Shown here: in pieces, positions 46,360 through 56,367 of the stretch
Layout of the letters: the number at the start of each line of letters is the position of its first letter
How positions within the stretch are numbered: position 1 is the stretch's first letter
NCBI RefSeq assembly: GCF_010119975.1
Contig: NZ_CP048222.1
Coordinates: 434,001-498,000, forward strand
DNA from: Rhodocytophaga rosea
GTDB lineage: Bacteria; Bacteroidota; Bacteroidia; Cytophagales; 172606-1
DNA: 64,000 nt
Reading direction: 5' to 3'
Program-made: the position numbers and the translations under genes
The notes under the pieces: model-generated
The model's database searches: none
What the model was told of the DNA's origin: nothing
The model's input: only the letters and a program-made list of their open reading frames with translations

Positions 46360-49128
46360 ATGATTATTCGTTTAACCAGCTTAGTTACTGTTCTTTTCCT
46401 CATCATCTCTTCAAAAGCATTTTGTCAGGATAATAAAGAACCTCTGCTTAGTATACATCTGAACCAGGCTCCGTTTACACGTCTGGTTGAAGAAATTGAA
46501 TCAAAAAGCGATTATCATTTTTATTATGATAGTAAACAAATAGATACAATCCGGGTGAGCCTGCAAGCCGAACAGAAAAATCTTCCCTATATTCTCAGCA
46601 AGGTTTTCGGAGACTCCGGCTTTCATTTTGCCATCGACAGGCATCAGCGGGTGTTTATTACCAGAGACAGAGCTATCCTTACTACTCTTCTCACTGATTC
46701 GCTTATCTCTACCCTTCCGCTACAAAATAAACTCACCGAAACCACGCCGCAGGACGCTGCCAAAGAAAAAATCAACACTGCTGTTGAAAACAAACTCTTT
46801 GAGATCGGCAATAAAAATGCACCTGCTGGAACAGGCAAAGCTACGCTGGCCGGAACGATCAAAGATAACAAAACAGGCGAACCGGTCATTGGAGCCGTGG
46901 TTTTTATTGAAGAACCCAGGATTGGTGTAAGTACCGATCAGTTTGGCTATTATTCTATTACCTTACCCAAAGGCCGCCATGAAGTACTTATCCGGTCATT
47001 GGGTATGCGAGATACCAAACGGCAGATCGCACTCTATACGGATGGCAGGCTGGATATTGACATGCAGGACCAGGTGATTGGCCTCAAGGAAGTTGTGGTG
47101 CAGGCAGAAAAAGCCGTGAATGTGACCGGGGTACAGATGGGCGTAGAAAAACTCAATATCAAAACCATTAAGCAGATTCCCACTGTTTTCGGAGAAGCAG
47201 ATATTTTACGGGTAGTGCTTACCTTACCAGGCGTAAAAACAGTAGGAGAAGCCAGTACTGGTTTTAATGTGCGGGGTGGTTCTACCGACCAGAACCTGAT
47301 CTTGTTTAACGACGCTACCATCTATAATCCTTCGCATTTATTTGGTTTCTTTTCGGCATTTAACCCGGACGTGGTAAAAAATGTGGAACTGTTTAAAAGC
47401 GGCATTCCGGCAAAATATGGCGGACGGCTGGCATCGGTACTGGAAATCACATCCAGAGATGGAAACAAGAAAAAGTTTGCCGGCTCGGGCGGTATTGGCC
47501 TGTTAACCGGACGGCTCACCCTGGAAGGGCCTATTATCAAAGACAAAACTTCCTTTATTCTGGGGGGCCGGTCAACGTATTCCAACTGGCTGCTGGGCCA
47601 ATTAAAAAACACAGCCTATCAAAACAGCAAAGCTTCTTTTTATGATGTAAATCTGCATGTGAGTCATGAATTTAATAACAAAAACAGCCTGTATTTTACC
47701 GGATACCTGAGCAAAGACCGGTTTAAATTCAATACAGATACCCTGTATGGCTACCAGAACCAGATTGCCAGCCTGAAATGGAAACATGTGTTCAGCAATA
47801 AACTTTTCAGTGTAGTTACCGGCGGATTCACTAAGTATCAGTATTCCATACTGAGCGATAAAAATCCGGTGAATGCCTTCAAACTGGCTTTCGACATCAC
47901 CCAGAATAACCTGAAAGCCGATTTCAGCTACTTTCTGAGCGAACGCCATACCCTGGATTTTGGAGCCAGCACCATTCATTACAAATTACATCCTGGTTCG
48001 TACAGCCCGCAAGGCAGTGAATCTTTAACAGTGCCCGAAACCGTACAAGCTGAACAAGGGCTGGAAAGTGCCTTTTATATCTCCGACCGTTTTGAAATTA
48101 CCCCCAAACTCTCACTCACCCTAGGACTGCGGTATTCTCTATTCAATTACCTGGGTGCCAAAGAGGTGCTCCAATATGCCCCTGGCTTACCAAAAGAAGA
48201 AGTAAATATCGCCGACACCCTATCATATGCCAAAGGAAAGACCATTCAGACGTATCATGGTCCGGAATACCGGCTGTCGGCCAGGTATGTAATTACTGAA
48301 AATTCGTCCATAAAGCTGAGTTATAATACCTTGCGGCAATACATTCATATGCTTTCCAATACCACGGCCATCTCTCCCACCGATATCTGGAAATTGAGCG
48401 ACACACATATTAAACCGCAGTTTGGCGACCAGATTTCCCTGGGTTTGTACAAGAATTTTAACAATAATTCCATTGAAACCTCGGTAGAATTATACCATAA
48501 AAACATCCGCAATTTTCTCGATTATAAAAGTGGCGCTAAACTCATTATGAATCAGCATATTGAAACAGATGTGATCAGCACACAGGGCAGAGCCTATGGT
48601 GTTGAAGTATTGGTTAAAAAACTCACCGGAAAACTCAATGGCTGGATGGCATATACGTATTCCCGTACCTTGCTTCGTATGGATGATGCGACTGCCGGCG
48701 AAATGATTAACCAGGGAAAATGGTATCCGGCCAACTTTGATAAACCGCACGATTTTACCCTGATCGGTAATTACCGCTTTTCGCACCGCTTCAGCACCTC
48801 ACTGAATTTCACTTACAGTACCGGCAGGCCGGTAACCTTGCCCCTCTCCTACTTTGATATGGGTGGCTCTACCAGAACCTATTACTCGGAGCGCAACCAG
48901 TACCGCATTCCGGATTATTACCGGGTAGATTTTTCCATGAATATTGAAGGAAACCATAAGATTAAAAAACTGGCACACAGTTCCTGGACGCTGGCCATCT
49001 ACAACCTCACCGGCCGGAAAAATGCATATTCGGTCTATTTCAAGTCCGAGAATGGCAAAGTAAATGGCTATAAACTATCTATTTTCGGTCAGCCTATTCC
49101 TACTGTAACCTATAATTTCAGATTTTAA
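46360..49128 (+). CDS. TonB-dependent receptor with N-terminal STN domain
   Basis: The 922-residue outer membrane protein has a signal peptide (ending SKAFCQ). Residues about 28-105 match the STN fold (LSIHLNQAPFTRLVEEIESKSDYHFYYDSKQI...LPYILSKVFGDSGFHFAIDRHQRVFITR). A carboxypeptidase-like domain follows (LAGTIKDNKTGEPVIGAVVFIE), then a plug (TLPGVKTVGEASTGFNVRGGSTDQNLILFNDATIYNPSH) and the barrel. The STN domain normally signals to an anti-sigma factor of the FecR type, but none is adjacent. It is followed by a DUF4249 gene 6 bases downstream, the usual partner of this receptor type. Confidence 0.92.
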   Translation: MIIRLTSLVTVLFLIISSKAFCQDNKEPLLSIHLNQAPFTRLVEEIESKSDYHFYYDSKQIDTIRVSLQAEQKNLPYILSKVFGDSGFHFAIDRHQRVFITRDRAILTTLLTDSLISTLPLQNKLTETTPQDAAKEKINTAVENKLFEIGNKNAPAGTGKATLAGTIKDNKTGEPVIGAVVFIEEPRIGVSTDQFGYYSITLPKGRHEVLIRSLGMRDTKRQIALYTDGRLDIDMQDQVIGLKEVVVQAEKAVNVTGVQMGVEKLNIKTIKQIPTVFGEADILRVVLTLPGVKTVGEASTGFNVRGGSTDQNLILFNDATIYNPSHLFGFFSAFNPDVVKNVELFKSGIPAKYGGRLASVLEITSRDGNKKKFAGSGGIGLLTGRLTLEGPIIKDKTSFILGGRSTYSNWLLGQLKNTAYQNSKASFYDVNLHVSHEFNNKNSLYFTGYLSKDRFKFNTDTLYGYQNQIASLKWKHVFSNKLFSVVTGGFTKYQYSILSDKNPVNAFKLAFDITQNNLKADFSYFLSERHTLDFGASTIHYKLHPGSYSPQGSESLTVPETVQAEQGLESAFYISDRFEITPKLSLTLGLRYSLFNYLGAKEVLQYAPGLPKEEVNIADTLSYAKGKTIQTYHGPEYRLSARYVITENSSIKLSYNTLRQYIHMLSNTTAISPTDIWKLSDTHIKPQFGDQISLGLYKNFNNNSIETSVELYHKNIRNFLDYKSGAKLIMNQHIETDVISTQGRAYGVEVLVKKLTGKLNGWMAYTYSRTLLRMDDATAGEMINQGKWYPANFDKPHDFTLIGNYRFSHRFSTSLNFTYSTGRPVTLPLSYFDMGGSTRTYYSERNQYRIPDYYRVDFSMNIEGNHKIKKLAHSSWTLAIYNLTGRKNAYSVYFKSENGKVNGYKLSIFGQPIPTVTYNFRF

Positions 49129-49134
49129 GGCTTT

Positions 49135-50286
49135 ATGAAACGCACGCTCCACTCCTTTTATATTTGCCTGCTGTTTGCACTTTGTACAGCTTCCTGCATC
49201 GAGCCTTATAATCCGCCTGCGATTGCTGAGGCAGAGAATTACCTGGTTGTTGAAGGGTTTATTAACAGCGGAACAGAGCCAAGCACTTTTTACCTGTCAC
49301 GCACCAGAACCCAGGCAGATACAAACAATCTTATTCCGGAGATAGGTGCTACTGTATATGTGGAGGGTGAGCAAGGGGACAGATATGATTTTTCTGAACA
49401 AAACGATGGCCAGTATAACAGCGTTCCTCTCAACCTGACATTTAATGCCAGATACAGGCTTCATATCCGCACCCGAACCAATAAAGAATATATATCTGAC
49501 TATGTGGCGCTCAAAGCTACCCCTGCCATTGATACCCTTACCTGGGCTGTAATGAATGATGGGATACAAATATATGTGGATACCCATGATCCGGAAAATG
49601 ATACCCGTTATTACCGCTGGGATTATGAAGAAACCTGGCAATATAACTCTGCTTATTATTCCAACTTTGAGTTTGTATCCAAAGACAGCAGTATGGCAAC
49701 CAGGGAAGACCAGATTTTTATTTGCTATAAATCGGAAAAATCCAGTGAAATACTTATTAATTCGTCAGTCAGATTAGCGCAGGATGTAATCTACCGTAAC
49801 CCGATTATATTTACGCCAGCCCTTTCAGGAAAATTAACTTACAAATATAGTGTGCTGGTAAAACAGTATGCCTTAAGCCAGGATGCATTCAACTACTGGC
49901 AGATTTTGCAGAAAAATACAGAAAGCACCGGTTCTATTTTCGATGCGCAACCATCCCAACTAAAAGGAAATATAACTTGTGTGACTAATCCAGAAGAGCC
50001 GGTCATTGGCTTTGTTACTGCCTCTACCCTGCAACAAAAAAGGCTGTTTATCGAGGGCCGTACCCTTCCATTCCCATTTATAGAGGTCGGGTATACCAAC
50101 TGCGACATGGATACGATACCTAATATCAAAAAAAACCTGTCTGATACATTTGCAAATGGCGCATTATTACCTGTATTTTCCATTGCCGGCCCACTGGGTA
50201 TTACTGCTTATACATTTTCTTACCAGAATTGTGTGGATTGCCGGGCAAAAGGAGGCACGACGCAAAAGCCCGTTTTCTGGCAGTAA
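49135..50286 (+). CDS. DUF4249 lipoprotein
   Basis: The 383-residue protein has a lipobox (FALCTASC). The N-terminal block LVVEGFINSGTEPSTFYLSRTRTQAD and the beta-rich stretches ATVYVEGEQGDRYDF and LRIHIRTRTNKEYISDYV-like region are typical of DUF4249. Such proteins stand next to TonB receptors in the place that SusD occupies in SusCD pairs, so a substrate-binding surface role is inferred. Its function has not been shown, to my knowledge. Confidence 0.88.
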   Translation: MKRTLHSFYICLLFALCTASCIEPYNPPAIAEAENYLVVEGFINSGTEPSTFYLSRTRTQADTNNLIPEIGATVYVEGEQGDRYDFSEQNDGQYNSVPLNLTFNARYRLHIRTRTNKEYISDYVALKATPAIDTLTWAVMNDGIQIYVDTHDPENDTRYYRWDYEETWQYNSAYYSNFEFVSKDSSMATREDQIFICYKSEKSSEILINSSVRLAQDVIYRNPIIFTPALSGKLTYKYSVLVKQYALSQDAFNYWQILQKNTESTGSIFDAQPSQLKGNITCVTNPEEPVIGFVTASTLQQKRLFIEGRTLPFPFIEVGYTNCDMDTIPNIKKNLSDTFANGALLPVFSIAGPLGITAYTFSYQNCVDCRAKGGTTQKPVFWQ

Positions 50287-50340
50287 GCTTAATTAGTAGC
50301 CTGCTCAAATTCTATCGAAACAGACCAGATCCTTATTTAG

Positions 50341-52767
50341 ATGAAATTAACTTACCTGCTTTTTATACAATTCAGAATAACCAGAATGCTGTTGTGGTGG
50401 AGCATATGGCTGAATGGTGCCTTTGCATTTGGTCAGGTAACACCTCAGGATAGTATTCCTGCCTATTTTACTGAATACACCCGCAAAGCCTGGCAGGAAA
50501 AGATTTTTGTACATACGGATAAAGCGTTTTATGTGGCCGGAGAAACAGTTTGGTTTAAGCTGTATCATCAACATGCATCTACCCATGAACCAATGCTCCT
50601 CACCAAAGCGGCTTATGTAGAAATTATGAATGATCAGCAGCAAGCTGTGCTGCAAGCTAAGATTCCGCTGAAGGATGGCACCGGAAATGGTTCTTTTATC
50701 CTGCCTTTTACATTAATTTCCGGGTCTTATAAATTACGGGCATATACCAGCTGGATGAAGAATTTCAGCCCGGATTTTTATTTTGAAAAAGACCTTACCC
50801 TCGTCAACTCATTAACTGTACTGCCTCCTACAGCTTCTAAAGCTGCACCTGCCTATCATGTTCAGTTCTTCCCGGAAGGCGGTAATCTGGTACAAGGTCT
50901 CCGGAGCAAAGTGGCTTTTAAATTCAGCAATGGGCAGGGAAAAGGAATCGATGGTACAGGCGCTGTTTTAAATCAGCATAATGATACCATAATTACCTTC
51001 CGGCCCTTAAAACAGGGCATGGGACATTTCTGGTTTACACCTCTGTCCGATCAAACTTATAGAGCGGTAGTAAAGAGCAGTGACGGAAAGCAGATTCAAA
51101 GCGAATTCCCCAGAATATTTGAGCAGGGATATGTACTGACACTGGAAGAAGCGGGTGAAGAAGAATTACGCATTTATGTACAAGCCACAGTGCCTGCCAC
51201 TGCTATAGATTCGGTTTATCTTTTCTCACATACCAGACAGGCGATAAAAACGGGTGAGATGCAGCTTTTACGGGATGGGAAAGCCACTTTTAAGATAGCT
51301 ACAAGCAAATTAGGGGAAGGTATTTCCCACCTGACGCTGTTCAATTCAAAAAGGCTACCAGTATGCGAAAGGCTATATTTCAAACACCCTCAGCAACGCT
51401 TACACATTAAAGCCGGCACTGACCAAAACCAGTATGCTTCCCGTAAAAAAGTAATCGTAGATATTCTGACTACCACTCAACCAGGTGAGCCAGCGATGGC
51501 TGATATGTCGATGTCAGTGTACTTACTGGATTCTTTACAGCAACCTGAGCAGGCAGATATTTTTAGTTATTTGTGGCTGAAGGCTGACTTGCAGGGAAAC
51601 ATAGAAAACCCGCAGTATTACCTTTCAGATACTTCCCCGGAAGCCACACAAGCGCTCGACAACCTGATGCTTACCCATGGCTGGCGCCGGTTCCGGTGGG
51701 AAGACATCTGGCAACAGAAATCTCCGGTATTTGAATTTCAGCCGGAGCAAGAAGGACATATTATTTCTGGCCTGATTACAGATACCCGGTCTACATTACC
51801 GGCCGGTAACATTACCGCTTATCTTTCTGTCCCCGGCAAGCGTTTACAGGTATATGGTGCCTCCAGTGACAGGCATGGCAAACTCCGTTTTTATACCAAA
51901 GATATGCTTGGGCCACAGGAGCTGGTCATCCAAACCAATACTCAGAAAGACAGCCTCTACCGCATTGAAATAGAAAGTCCTTTTTCCAGTAAATTTTCTA
52001 ACCATCCTTTTCCTCCGTTTGCTATTGCTTCCACCATGTCCGGGCTACTGGCTGACCAGAGTGTAAGTATGCAGGTGCAGAATATTTTTTCGCCTGAACA
52101 ACGAAACCGTTTCAGGCCAGTTAGAATGGATACTACTGTTTTCTATAATACCCCGGACAGAACCTATCGTCTGGATGATTTTACCAGATTTCCTACCATT
52201 GAAGAAGTAGTGCGGGAATATATGCCTGAAGTTGCCATCAGAAAGCGGAATGGCAAACGAGCCATCCTGGTGTCAGATTTGGCCAATCAGATGATATTTG
52301 AACAGGAACCTTTAATCCTGCTGGATGGCTTGCCGGTTTTCAACACTGAAAAGTTTTTGGCCTATGATCCGTTAAAAATACAAAAACTGGAAGTGGTAGC
52401 CAGGCGGTATTTCTGGGGGCCTTTAATTGTAGAAGGTATTCTCAATTTTAGTACCTATACCCACAATTTATCAGGCTTCGAACTGGACCCACAATCGGTG
52501 ATTATGGAATATGAAGGATTACAGTTGCAACGGGAATTTTATGCGCCGGTCTACGAGAACGAAACACAGCACAACAGCCGCCTTCCGGATTTGAGAAATG
52601 TACTATTCTGGTCACCGGAAATACATACAGATGCAAGTGGAAAAAAGCAACTGAGTTTTTATACTTCCGACCAGCCTGGAAAATACATTGGAGTAATTCA
52701 GGGCATTAGCCCCACCGGAGAAGCCGCCAGCCAGACATTTACGTTTGAGGTAGGAAACAGTCAATAA
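50341..52767 (+). CDS. MG2-like exported protein with a TonB plug-like segment
   Basis: The 808-residue protein has a signal peptide (ending GAFAFGQ; an in-frame ATG at 50386 is an alternative start). The stretch FVHTDKAFYVAGETVWFKLYH matches the MG2 domain of alpha-2-macroglobulins. Further beta domains follow. At about residues 660-705 it reads PLILLDGLPVFNTEKFLAYDPLKIQKLEVVARRYFWGP, which resembles the TonB plug signature, although no barrel follows. It lies 54 bases after the DUF4249 gene and is probably part of the same operon. Its role is unknown; a periplasmic or surface partner of the receptor is an inference. Confidence 0.8.
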   Translation: MKLTYLLFIQFRITRMLLWWSIWLNGAFAFGQVTPQDSIPAYFTEYTRKAWQEKIFVHTDKAFYVAGETVWFKLYHQHASTHEPMLLTKAAYVEIMNDQQQAVLQAKIPLKDGTGNGSFILPFTLISGSYKLRAYTSWMKNFSPDFYFEKDLTLVNSLTVLPPTASKAAPAYHVQFFPEGGNLVQGLRSKVAFKFSNGQGKGIDGTGAVLNQHNDTIITFRPLKQGMGHFWFTPLSDQTYRAVVKSSDGKQIQSEFPRIFEQGYVLTLEEAGEEELRIYVQATVPATAIDSVYLFSHTRQAIKTGEMQLLRDGKATFKIATSKLGEGISHLTLFNSKRLPVCERLYFKHPQQRLHIKAGTDQNQYASRKKVIVDILTTTQPGEPAMADMSMSVYLLDSLQQPEQADIFSYLWLKADLQGNIENPQYYLSDTSPEATQALDNLMLTHGWRRFRWEDIWQQKSPVFEFQPEQEGHIISGLITDTRSTLPAGNITAYLSVPGKRLQVYGASSDRHGKLRFYTKDMLGPQELVIQTNTQKDSLYRIEIESPFSSKFSNHPFPPFAIASTMSGLLADQSVSMQVQNIFSPEQRNRFRPVRMDTTVFYNTPDRTYRLDDFTRFPTIEEVVREYMPEVAIRKRNGKRAILVSDLANQMIFEQEPLILLDGLPVFNTEKFLAYDPLKIQKLEVVARRYFWGPLIVEGILNFSTYTHNLSGFELDPQSVIMEYEGLQLQREFYAPVYENETQHNSRLPDLRNVLFWSPEIHTDASGKKQLSFYTSDQPGKYIGVIQGISPTGEAASQTFTFEVGNSQ

Positions 52768-52770
52768 TAT

Positions 52771-53406
52771 TTAAAGACCTATTTGCTGGACGATCTGTAG
52801 ATTTTCGATCGGATATACCTCTTCACGTGCTACCATCAGAGAATCAATCTGATGATGGAATACTTTTTCTCCTTCCAGTTTAACCCACTCTGTAATATCC
52901 TGAATCTGGCCCAACCACTGAGTACAGAATTGATACAGCACCTCCCCTTTTAGTCCGAGTTGGACTGCCCTGCGCTCAGTAGGTATTCCATAAGGATCGT
53001 GATCCGGGTCCCATTGCAAGCGTACCTCTGACTGGTCCAGGGCTTGTTTCCATTGTTCGTTACTTGAATAATTATCGCGGTTATAGGAAGATGGGACCGC
53101 CAGGCTCAATATGTACTCAAACTTTTCCCGATCTACCCATATGGCTAAAATACGCTCCTGATTGGGTTTTGAAGCCCATCCGGCCCGGTACATCATCCAT
53201 AAGAAATTTGGTTTAATCCAGCTCATGCGGTTAAAGCTGTAATGATCTCCGCCAAATTTCTGGTGTTTTACTGCATAATTGGTAATAAGCGGATTGAAAG
53301 CCTGATATACTACAATCCACTGTTGATCAAATTGCCCAATAATCTGTTTTCCAGTCCTAGGTAATCGTTCTTTGTATGTCGAATACTTCTCTTTAACTAA
53401 TTCCAT
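52771..53406 (-). CDS. DUF4291 protein
   Basis: The 211-residue soluble protein has the family marks IVVYQAFNPLITNYAVKHQKFGG, YSFNRMSWIKPNFLWMMYRAGWASKPNQE and the later VRLQWDPDHDPYG. DUF4291 proteins occur in scattered bacteria and fungi with no known reaction. It converges on the MG2-like gene with only three bases between them. Confidence 0.88.
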   Translation of the reverse strand: MELVKEKYSTYKERLPRTGKQIIGQFDQQWIVVYQAFNPLITNYAVKHQKFGGDHYSFNRMSWIKPNFLWMMYRAGWASKPNQERILAIWVDREKFEYILSLAVPSSYNRDNYSSNEQWKQALDQSEVRLQWDPDHDPYGIPTERRAVQLGLKGEVLYQFCTQWLGQIQDITEWVKLEGEKVFHHQIDSLMVAREEVYPIENLQIVQQIGL

Positions 53407-53437
53407 AACTTATCCCACAAATACCAAATCACAATTC

Positions 53438-54376
53438 TCACTTCCTAATTAACAACCCCTGTGCCCGCAGCCATTCTTCAGCCCGTTGAGGCCAGCTAGT
53501 TACCGTTATATCTGTTTTTCGCAAACCATAGCCATGTCCACCTTTGGGATAGAGGTGCATTTCAACCGGCACACCGGCATTTTTTAGAGCCAGATAATAG
53601 TATACACTGTTTTCTACCGGAATCCCATCATCCTGGGTTTGTATAAGTAATGTGGGTGATGTACTGGCAGTAATGGGTAATTCAGGCGCTATTTTTTCAC
53701 TTTTGTCTGTTGCAGTCAGATACGCTGGGTAGATAAGCATCGTAAAATCAGGCTTGCAACTCACCTGATCGGCGGCATCCACAGCCGGATACGTACGTTT
53801 GTCGTAATTGGTACTCAGTGCGGCTGAAAGATGTGCACCTGCAGAAAATCCCATTATCCCAATCCGGTTAGGGCTAATGCCCCATTCCGCCGCCCGGCTA
53901 CGCACTATACCCATGGCCCGCTGGGCATCCTGTAAAGGCGGTGCATATCTGGGTAATCCTTCCCGTACTGGTACCCGGTATTTGAGCAAAATGGCCGTAA
54001 CCCCAATAGAATTCAGCCACTCGCAAACCTCTGTTCCTTCCAGATCCAGAGCCAGAATATGATAGCCTCCCCCAGGGCAAACCACCATCGCTGCTCCAGT
54101 ATCTTTCTCTTTGCTGGGACGGTATACGGTAATTGTCGGGTTGCTCACATTGCCCAGACGTATCAATTCTCTTCCGGCCACCTTATTATCGGTGGGCTTA
54201 GACATGTCTTTCTCTTCGCCAATATTTCCTTTTTCCCCAGGTGCGCCATTCGGCCACAAGGCGATAAGTGGGGAAGCCACTGGCTTTGAAGCGGTTTTAG
54301 ACTGTGCCAAAATTATTACAGGGTTTGTGAGGATGTAGATCAATAAAAGGATAACCAGAGAGAATCGAAGTTTCAT
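53438..54376 (-). CDS. Exported alpha/beta hydrolase (acetyl-xylan-esterase/BD-FAE-like)
   Basis: Starting at the ATG 54374-54376, about 312 residues with a signal peptide (MKLRFSLVILLLIYILTNPVIILAQ). Esterase marks: VVCPGGGYHILALDLEG (oxyanion GGG), nucleophile Ser in GFSAGAHLSAAL, the Asp in IQTQDDGIPVENS, and His in PKGGHGYGLR. This is the pattern of secreted carbohydrate esterases that deacetylate plant polysaccharides. An upstream in-frame ATG at 54409 would put extra residues before the signal, so it is less likely. Confidence 0.85.
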   Translation of the reverse strand: MKLRFSLVILLLIYILTNPVIILAQSKTASKPVASPLIALWPNGAPGEKGNIGEEKDMSKPTDNKVAGRELIRLGNVSNPTITVYRPSKEKDTGAAMVVCPGGGYHILALDLEGTEVCEWLNSIGVTAILLKYRVPVREGLPRYAPPLQDAQRAMGIVRSRAAEWGISPNRIGIMGFSAGAHLSAALSTNYDKRTYPAVDAADQVSCKPDFTMLIYPAYLTATDKSEKIAPELPITASTSPTLLIQTQDDGIPVENSVYYYLALKNAGVPVEMHLYPKGGHGYGLRKTDITVTSWPQRAEEWLRAQGLLIRK

Positions 54377-54419
54377 AGATTGGGAATTGTGAATGATGAG
54401 TTGGCACACATTATTCTAC

Positions 54420-54875
54420 TTAACTTATATGATTAATCAAATATATTATTCCAATGATGGTGACGAGTGGGATTATTAACAGGGCAGCATTAAACAGATA
54501 GTCCGTCCACATGGTTTTTCTGTTTTTAGGGTAATTAGTCCAAATACCTCCTATAGGATACGCCCCCATTGCATCAGCAGTGGAAGGTGCGTAAGGATAT
54601 ATTCCTTTCCATGCTATGAATATTCTTCTTAATAATTCAAAAAATCCAAGATAAATAATGGGTATGGACATGATTATAAGAGAGATCCCAGGTTTCGAGT
54701 TAATCACCTGGGTTAGTTCAATAATGACCCCAATAACAAAAGATAGAAGTGCAATTCTAAGTGATATTCTAAAGAATTTAGGATCGTTCAAATCATTTGC
54801 GAAACCAAAAAAGAGGCATGCAACTATGATTGAACAGGCAAATAAAGAATATATTAATATTTCCGTTCCTGTCAT
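54420..54875 (-). CDS. Hypothetical membrane protein
   Basis: The 151-residue protein has four hydrophobic segments at about 5-25, 38-58, 64-82 and 128-148. Between the third and fourth lies a polar loop (KGIYPYAPSTADAMGAYPIGGIWTNYPKNRKTMW). I recognise no family. It sits between the esterase and sialate esterase genes. Confidence 0.6.
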   Translation of the reverse strand: MTGTEILIYSLFACSIIVACLFFGFANDLNDPKFFRISLRIALLSFVIGVIIELTQVINSKPGISLIIMSIPIIYLGFFELLRRIFIAWKGIYPYAPSTADAMGAYPIGGIWTNYPKNRKTMWTDYLFNAALLIIPLVTIIGIIYLINHIS

Positions 54876-54906
54876 ATAACATAAGCGTTAATAAATGAAT
54901 TCCTGA

Positions 54907-56313
54907 TTACTGTGGCTGCTGCTCTATTTCCCAGGTATCAGTGCGGAAGGGCGCTAGTGGCAAACCTTCTTTGTTGAATACATTGGGCATAGAGGTTTCA
55001 TCGAAACAGAAGCGTACCGCTACCGGATTTTTCACTGCTTTGCTCGAAACAATAATTTCATTTCCTTTCAGCTGTGCAGTGGCATCCGCAAACTGATGAT
55101 CTTCTCCGGCAATCTGAAAGCCAGTAATTGTTTTTCCTTTTACCTGTAAGCCATTATCTGCATTTTCGAAACTCACCCGGATTTTGCCTTTTTCTGCTTT
55201 CATCGACTGGTACATCGGACTTTTGTAAATACCCTGCTTCTTCCCATAGGTTTCTGCTAATGCAAAACCGGCCAGGCGTTTGCCCACATCGAGTTTATTT
55301 TTGGGGTGAATATCTTTGATATTATCTACCAGGTCCGAAACTACTACCATGCCTGTATTGGGCACTTCCTTCATTGTTTTGGCTTGCTGCTCCCGAACAA
55401 TATAGGCTTTGCCCTTATTGTCGTAGGTATAGGGTGCGATCTGCACATAATAAAACGGAAACGGTTTTTCAAAATCCTTGCGCCAGCTTTCAATCAGCGT
55501 TTGCATCAGCTGGCCATAGGTATGCGGACGGTAGCGGTTAGATTCTCCCTGATACCAGATCGCTCCGGCAATGCCATAAGGGACTACAGGGGCTATCATG
55601 GCATTATAGGTAGTTCCCGGAGCAGAAGGCCACCAGCCTGCGCCATCATCGTAGGCAGCATTTTTTAGGGTCGGATTATTTTCAATCAGGTCTTTGGGTA
55701 CCCATACTTCTGCTGGTGTGCCGCCCCAGGCCGATACAATGAGTCCGATGGGCACATTCAGGTTCTGTTGCAATTCCCGTCCGAAAAAGTAGCCAACAGC
55801 ACTGGTTGCCCGCATCGTTTCGGGTGTGCAAACGGTCCAGCTGGCTTTACAATCGTCCTGCGGAAAATCGGCGCCTACCCTGGGAATATGAAAAAAACGG
55901 ATATTGGGATGATTGGCCTGTGCAGCTTCCTGTTCTCCGTTGGTGATACCTGCGTTTACGCTCCACTCCATATTCGACTGTCCGCTGCAAATCCATACTT
56001 CGCCCAGCATCACATTCTGTAAAGTGATGGTATTACCCGCGATCAGCGTGAGCGTATAGGGACCACCGGCTTCCGAAGTAGGAAGTTTAGCCATCCACTG
56101 GGAAGTATTTCTGGTAATGGCCTCCACAGTATCTTTACTATTCCAGCTGCCCACAATTTTGATCTTTTCGGAAGGATTGGCCCAGCCCCAGATAGCTACC
56201 TGCGAGTTGCGTTGCAGCACCATATTATCGGTAAAAACAGCCGGCAAGGTAATTTTGGCCAGCACTTGAAAATGGATCAGCAGAAACAGGGAAATGGAAA
56301 TAAGGATGCGCAT
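54907..56313 (-). CDS. Sialate O-acetylesterase-like exported esterase
   Basis: Starting at the ATG 56311-56313, about 468 residues with a signal peptide (MRILISISLFLLIHFQVLA). The SGNH motifs of the SASA family are present: WICSGQSNMEWSV with the nucleophile Ser, the AIWYQGESN block, and a late DIHPKNKLDVG with the catalytic Asp/His. The fold removes O-acetyl groups from sialic acids or related sugars; in plant-biomass degraders it often acts on polysaccharide acetyls. It is one of two secreted carbohydrate esterases within 3 kb. Confidence 0.9.
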   Translation of the reverse strand: MRILISISLFLLIHFQVLAKITLPAVFTDNMVLQRNSQVAIWGWANPSEKIKIVGSWNSKDTVEAITRNTSQWMAKLPTSEAGGPYTLTLIAGNTITLQNVMLGEVWICSGQSNMEWSVNAGITNGEQEAAQANHPNIRFFHIPRVGADFPQDDCKASWTVCTPETMRATSAVGYFFGRELQQNLNVPIGLIVSAWGGTPAEVWVPKDLIENNPTLKNAAYDDGAGWWPSAPGTTYNAMIAPVVPYGIAGAIWYQGESNRYRPHTYGQLMQTLIESWRKDFEKPFPFYYVQIAPYTYDNKGKAYIVREQQAKTMKEVPNTGMVVVSDLVDNIKDIHPKNKLDVGKRLAGFALAETYGKKQGIYKSPMYQSMKAEKGKIRVSFENADNGLQVKGKTITGFQIAGEDHQFADATAQLKGNEIIVSSKAVKNPVAVRFCFDETSMPNVFNKEGLPLAPFRTDTWEIEQQPQ

Positions 56314-56367
56314 GAGTGGTATAAAAAAGGATAGGTGAGTGTATAGGTAATTTACTGGCAATATAAA

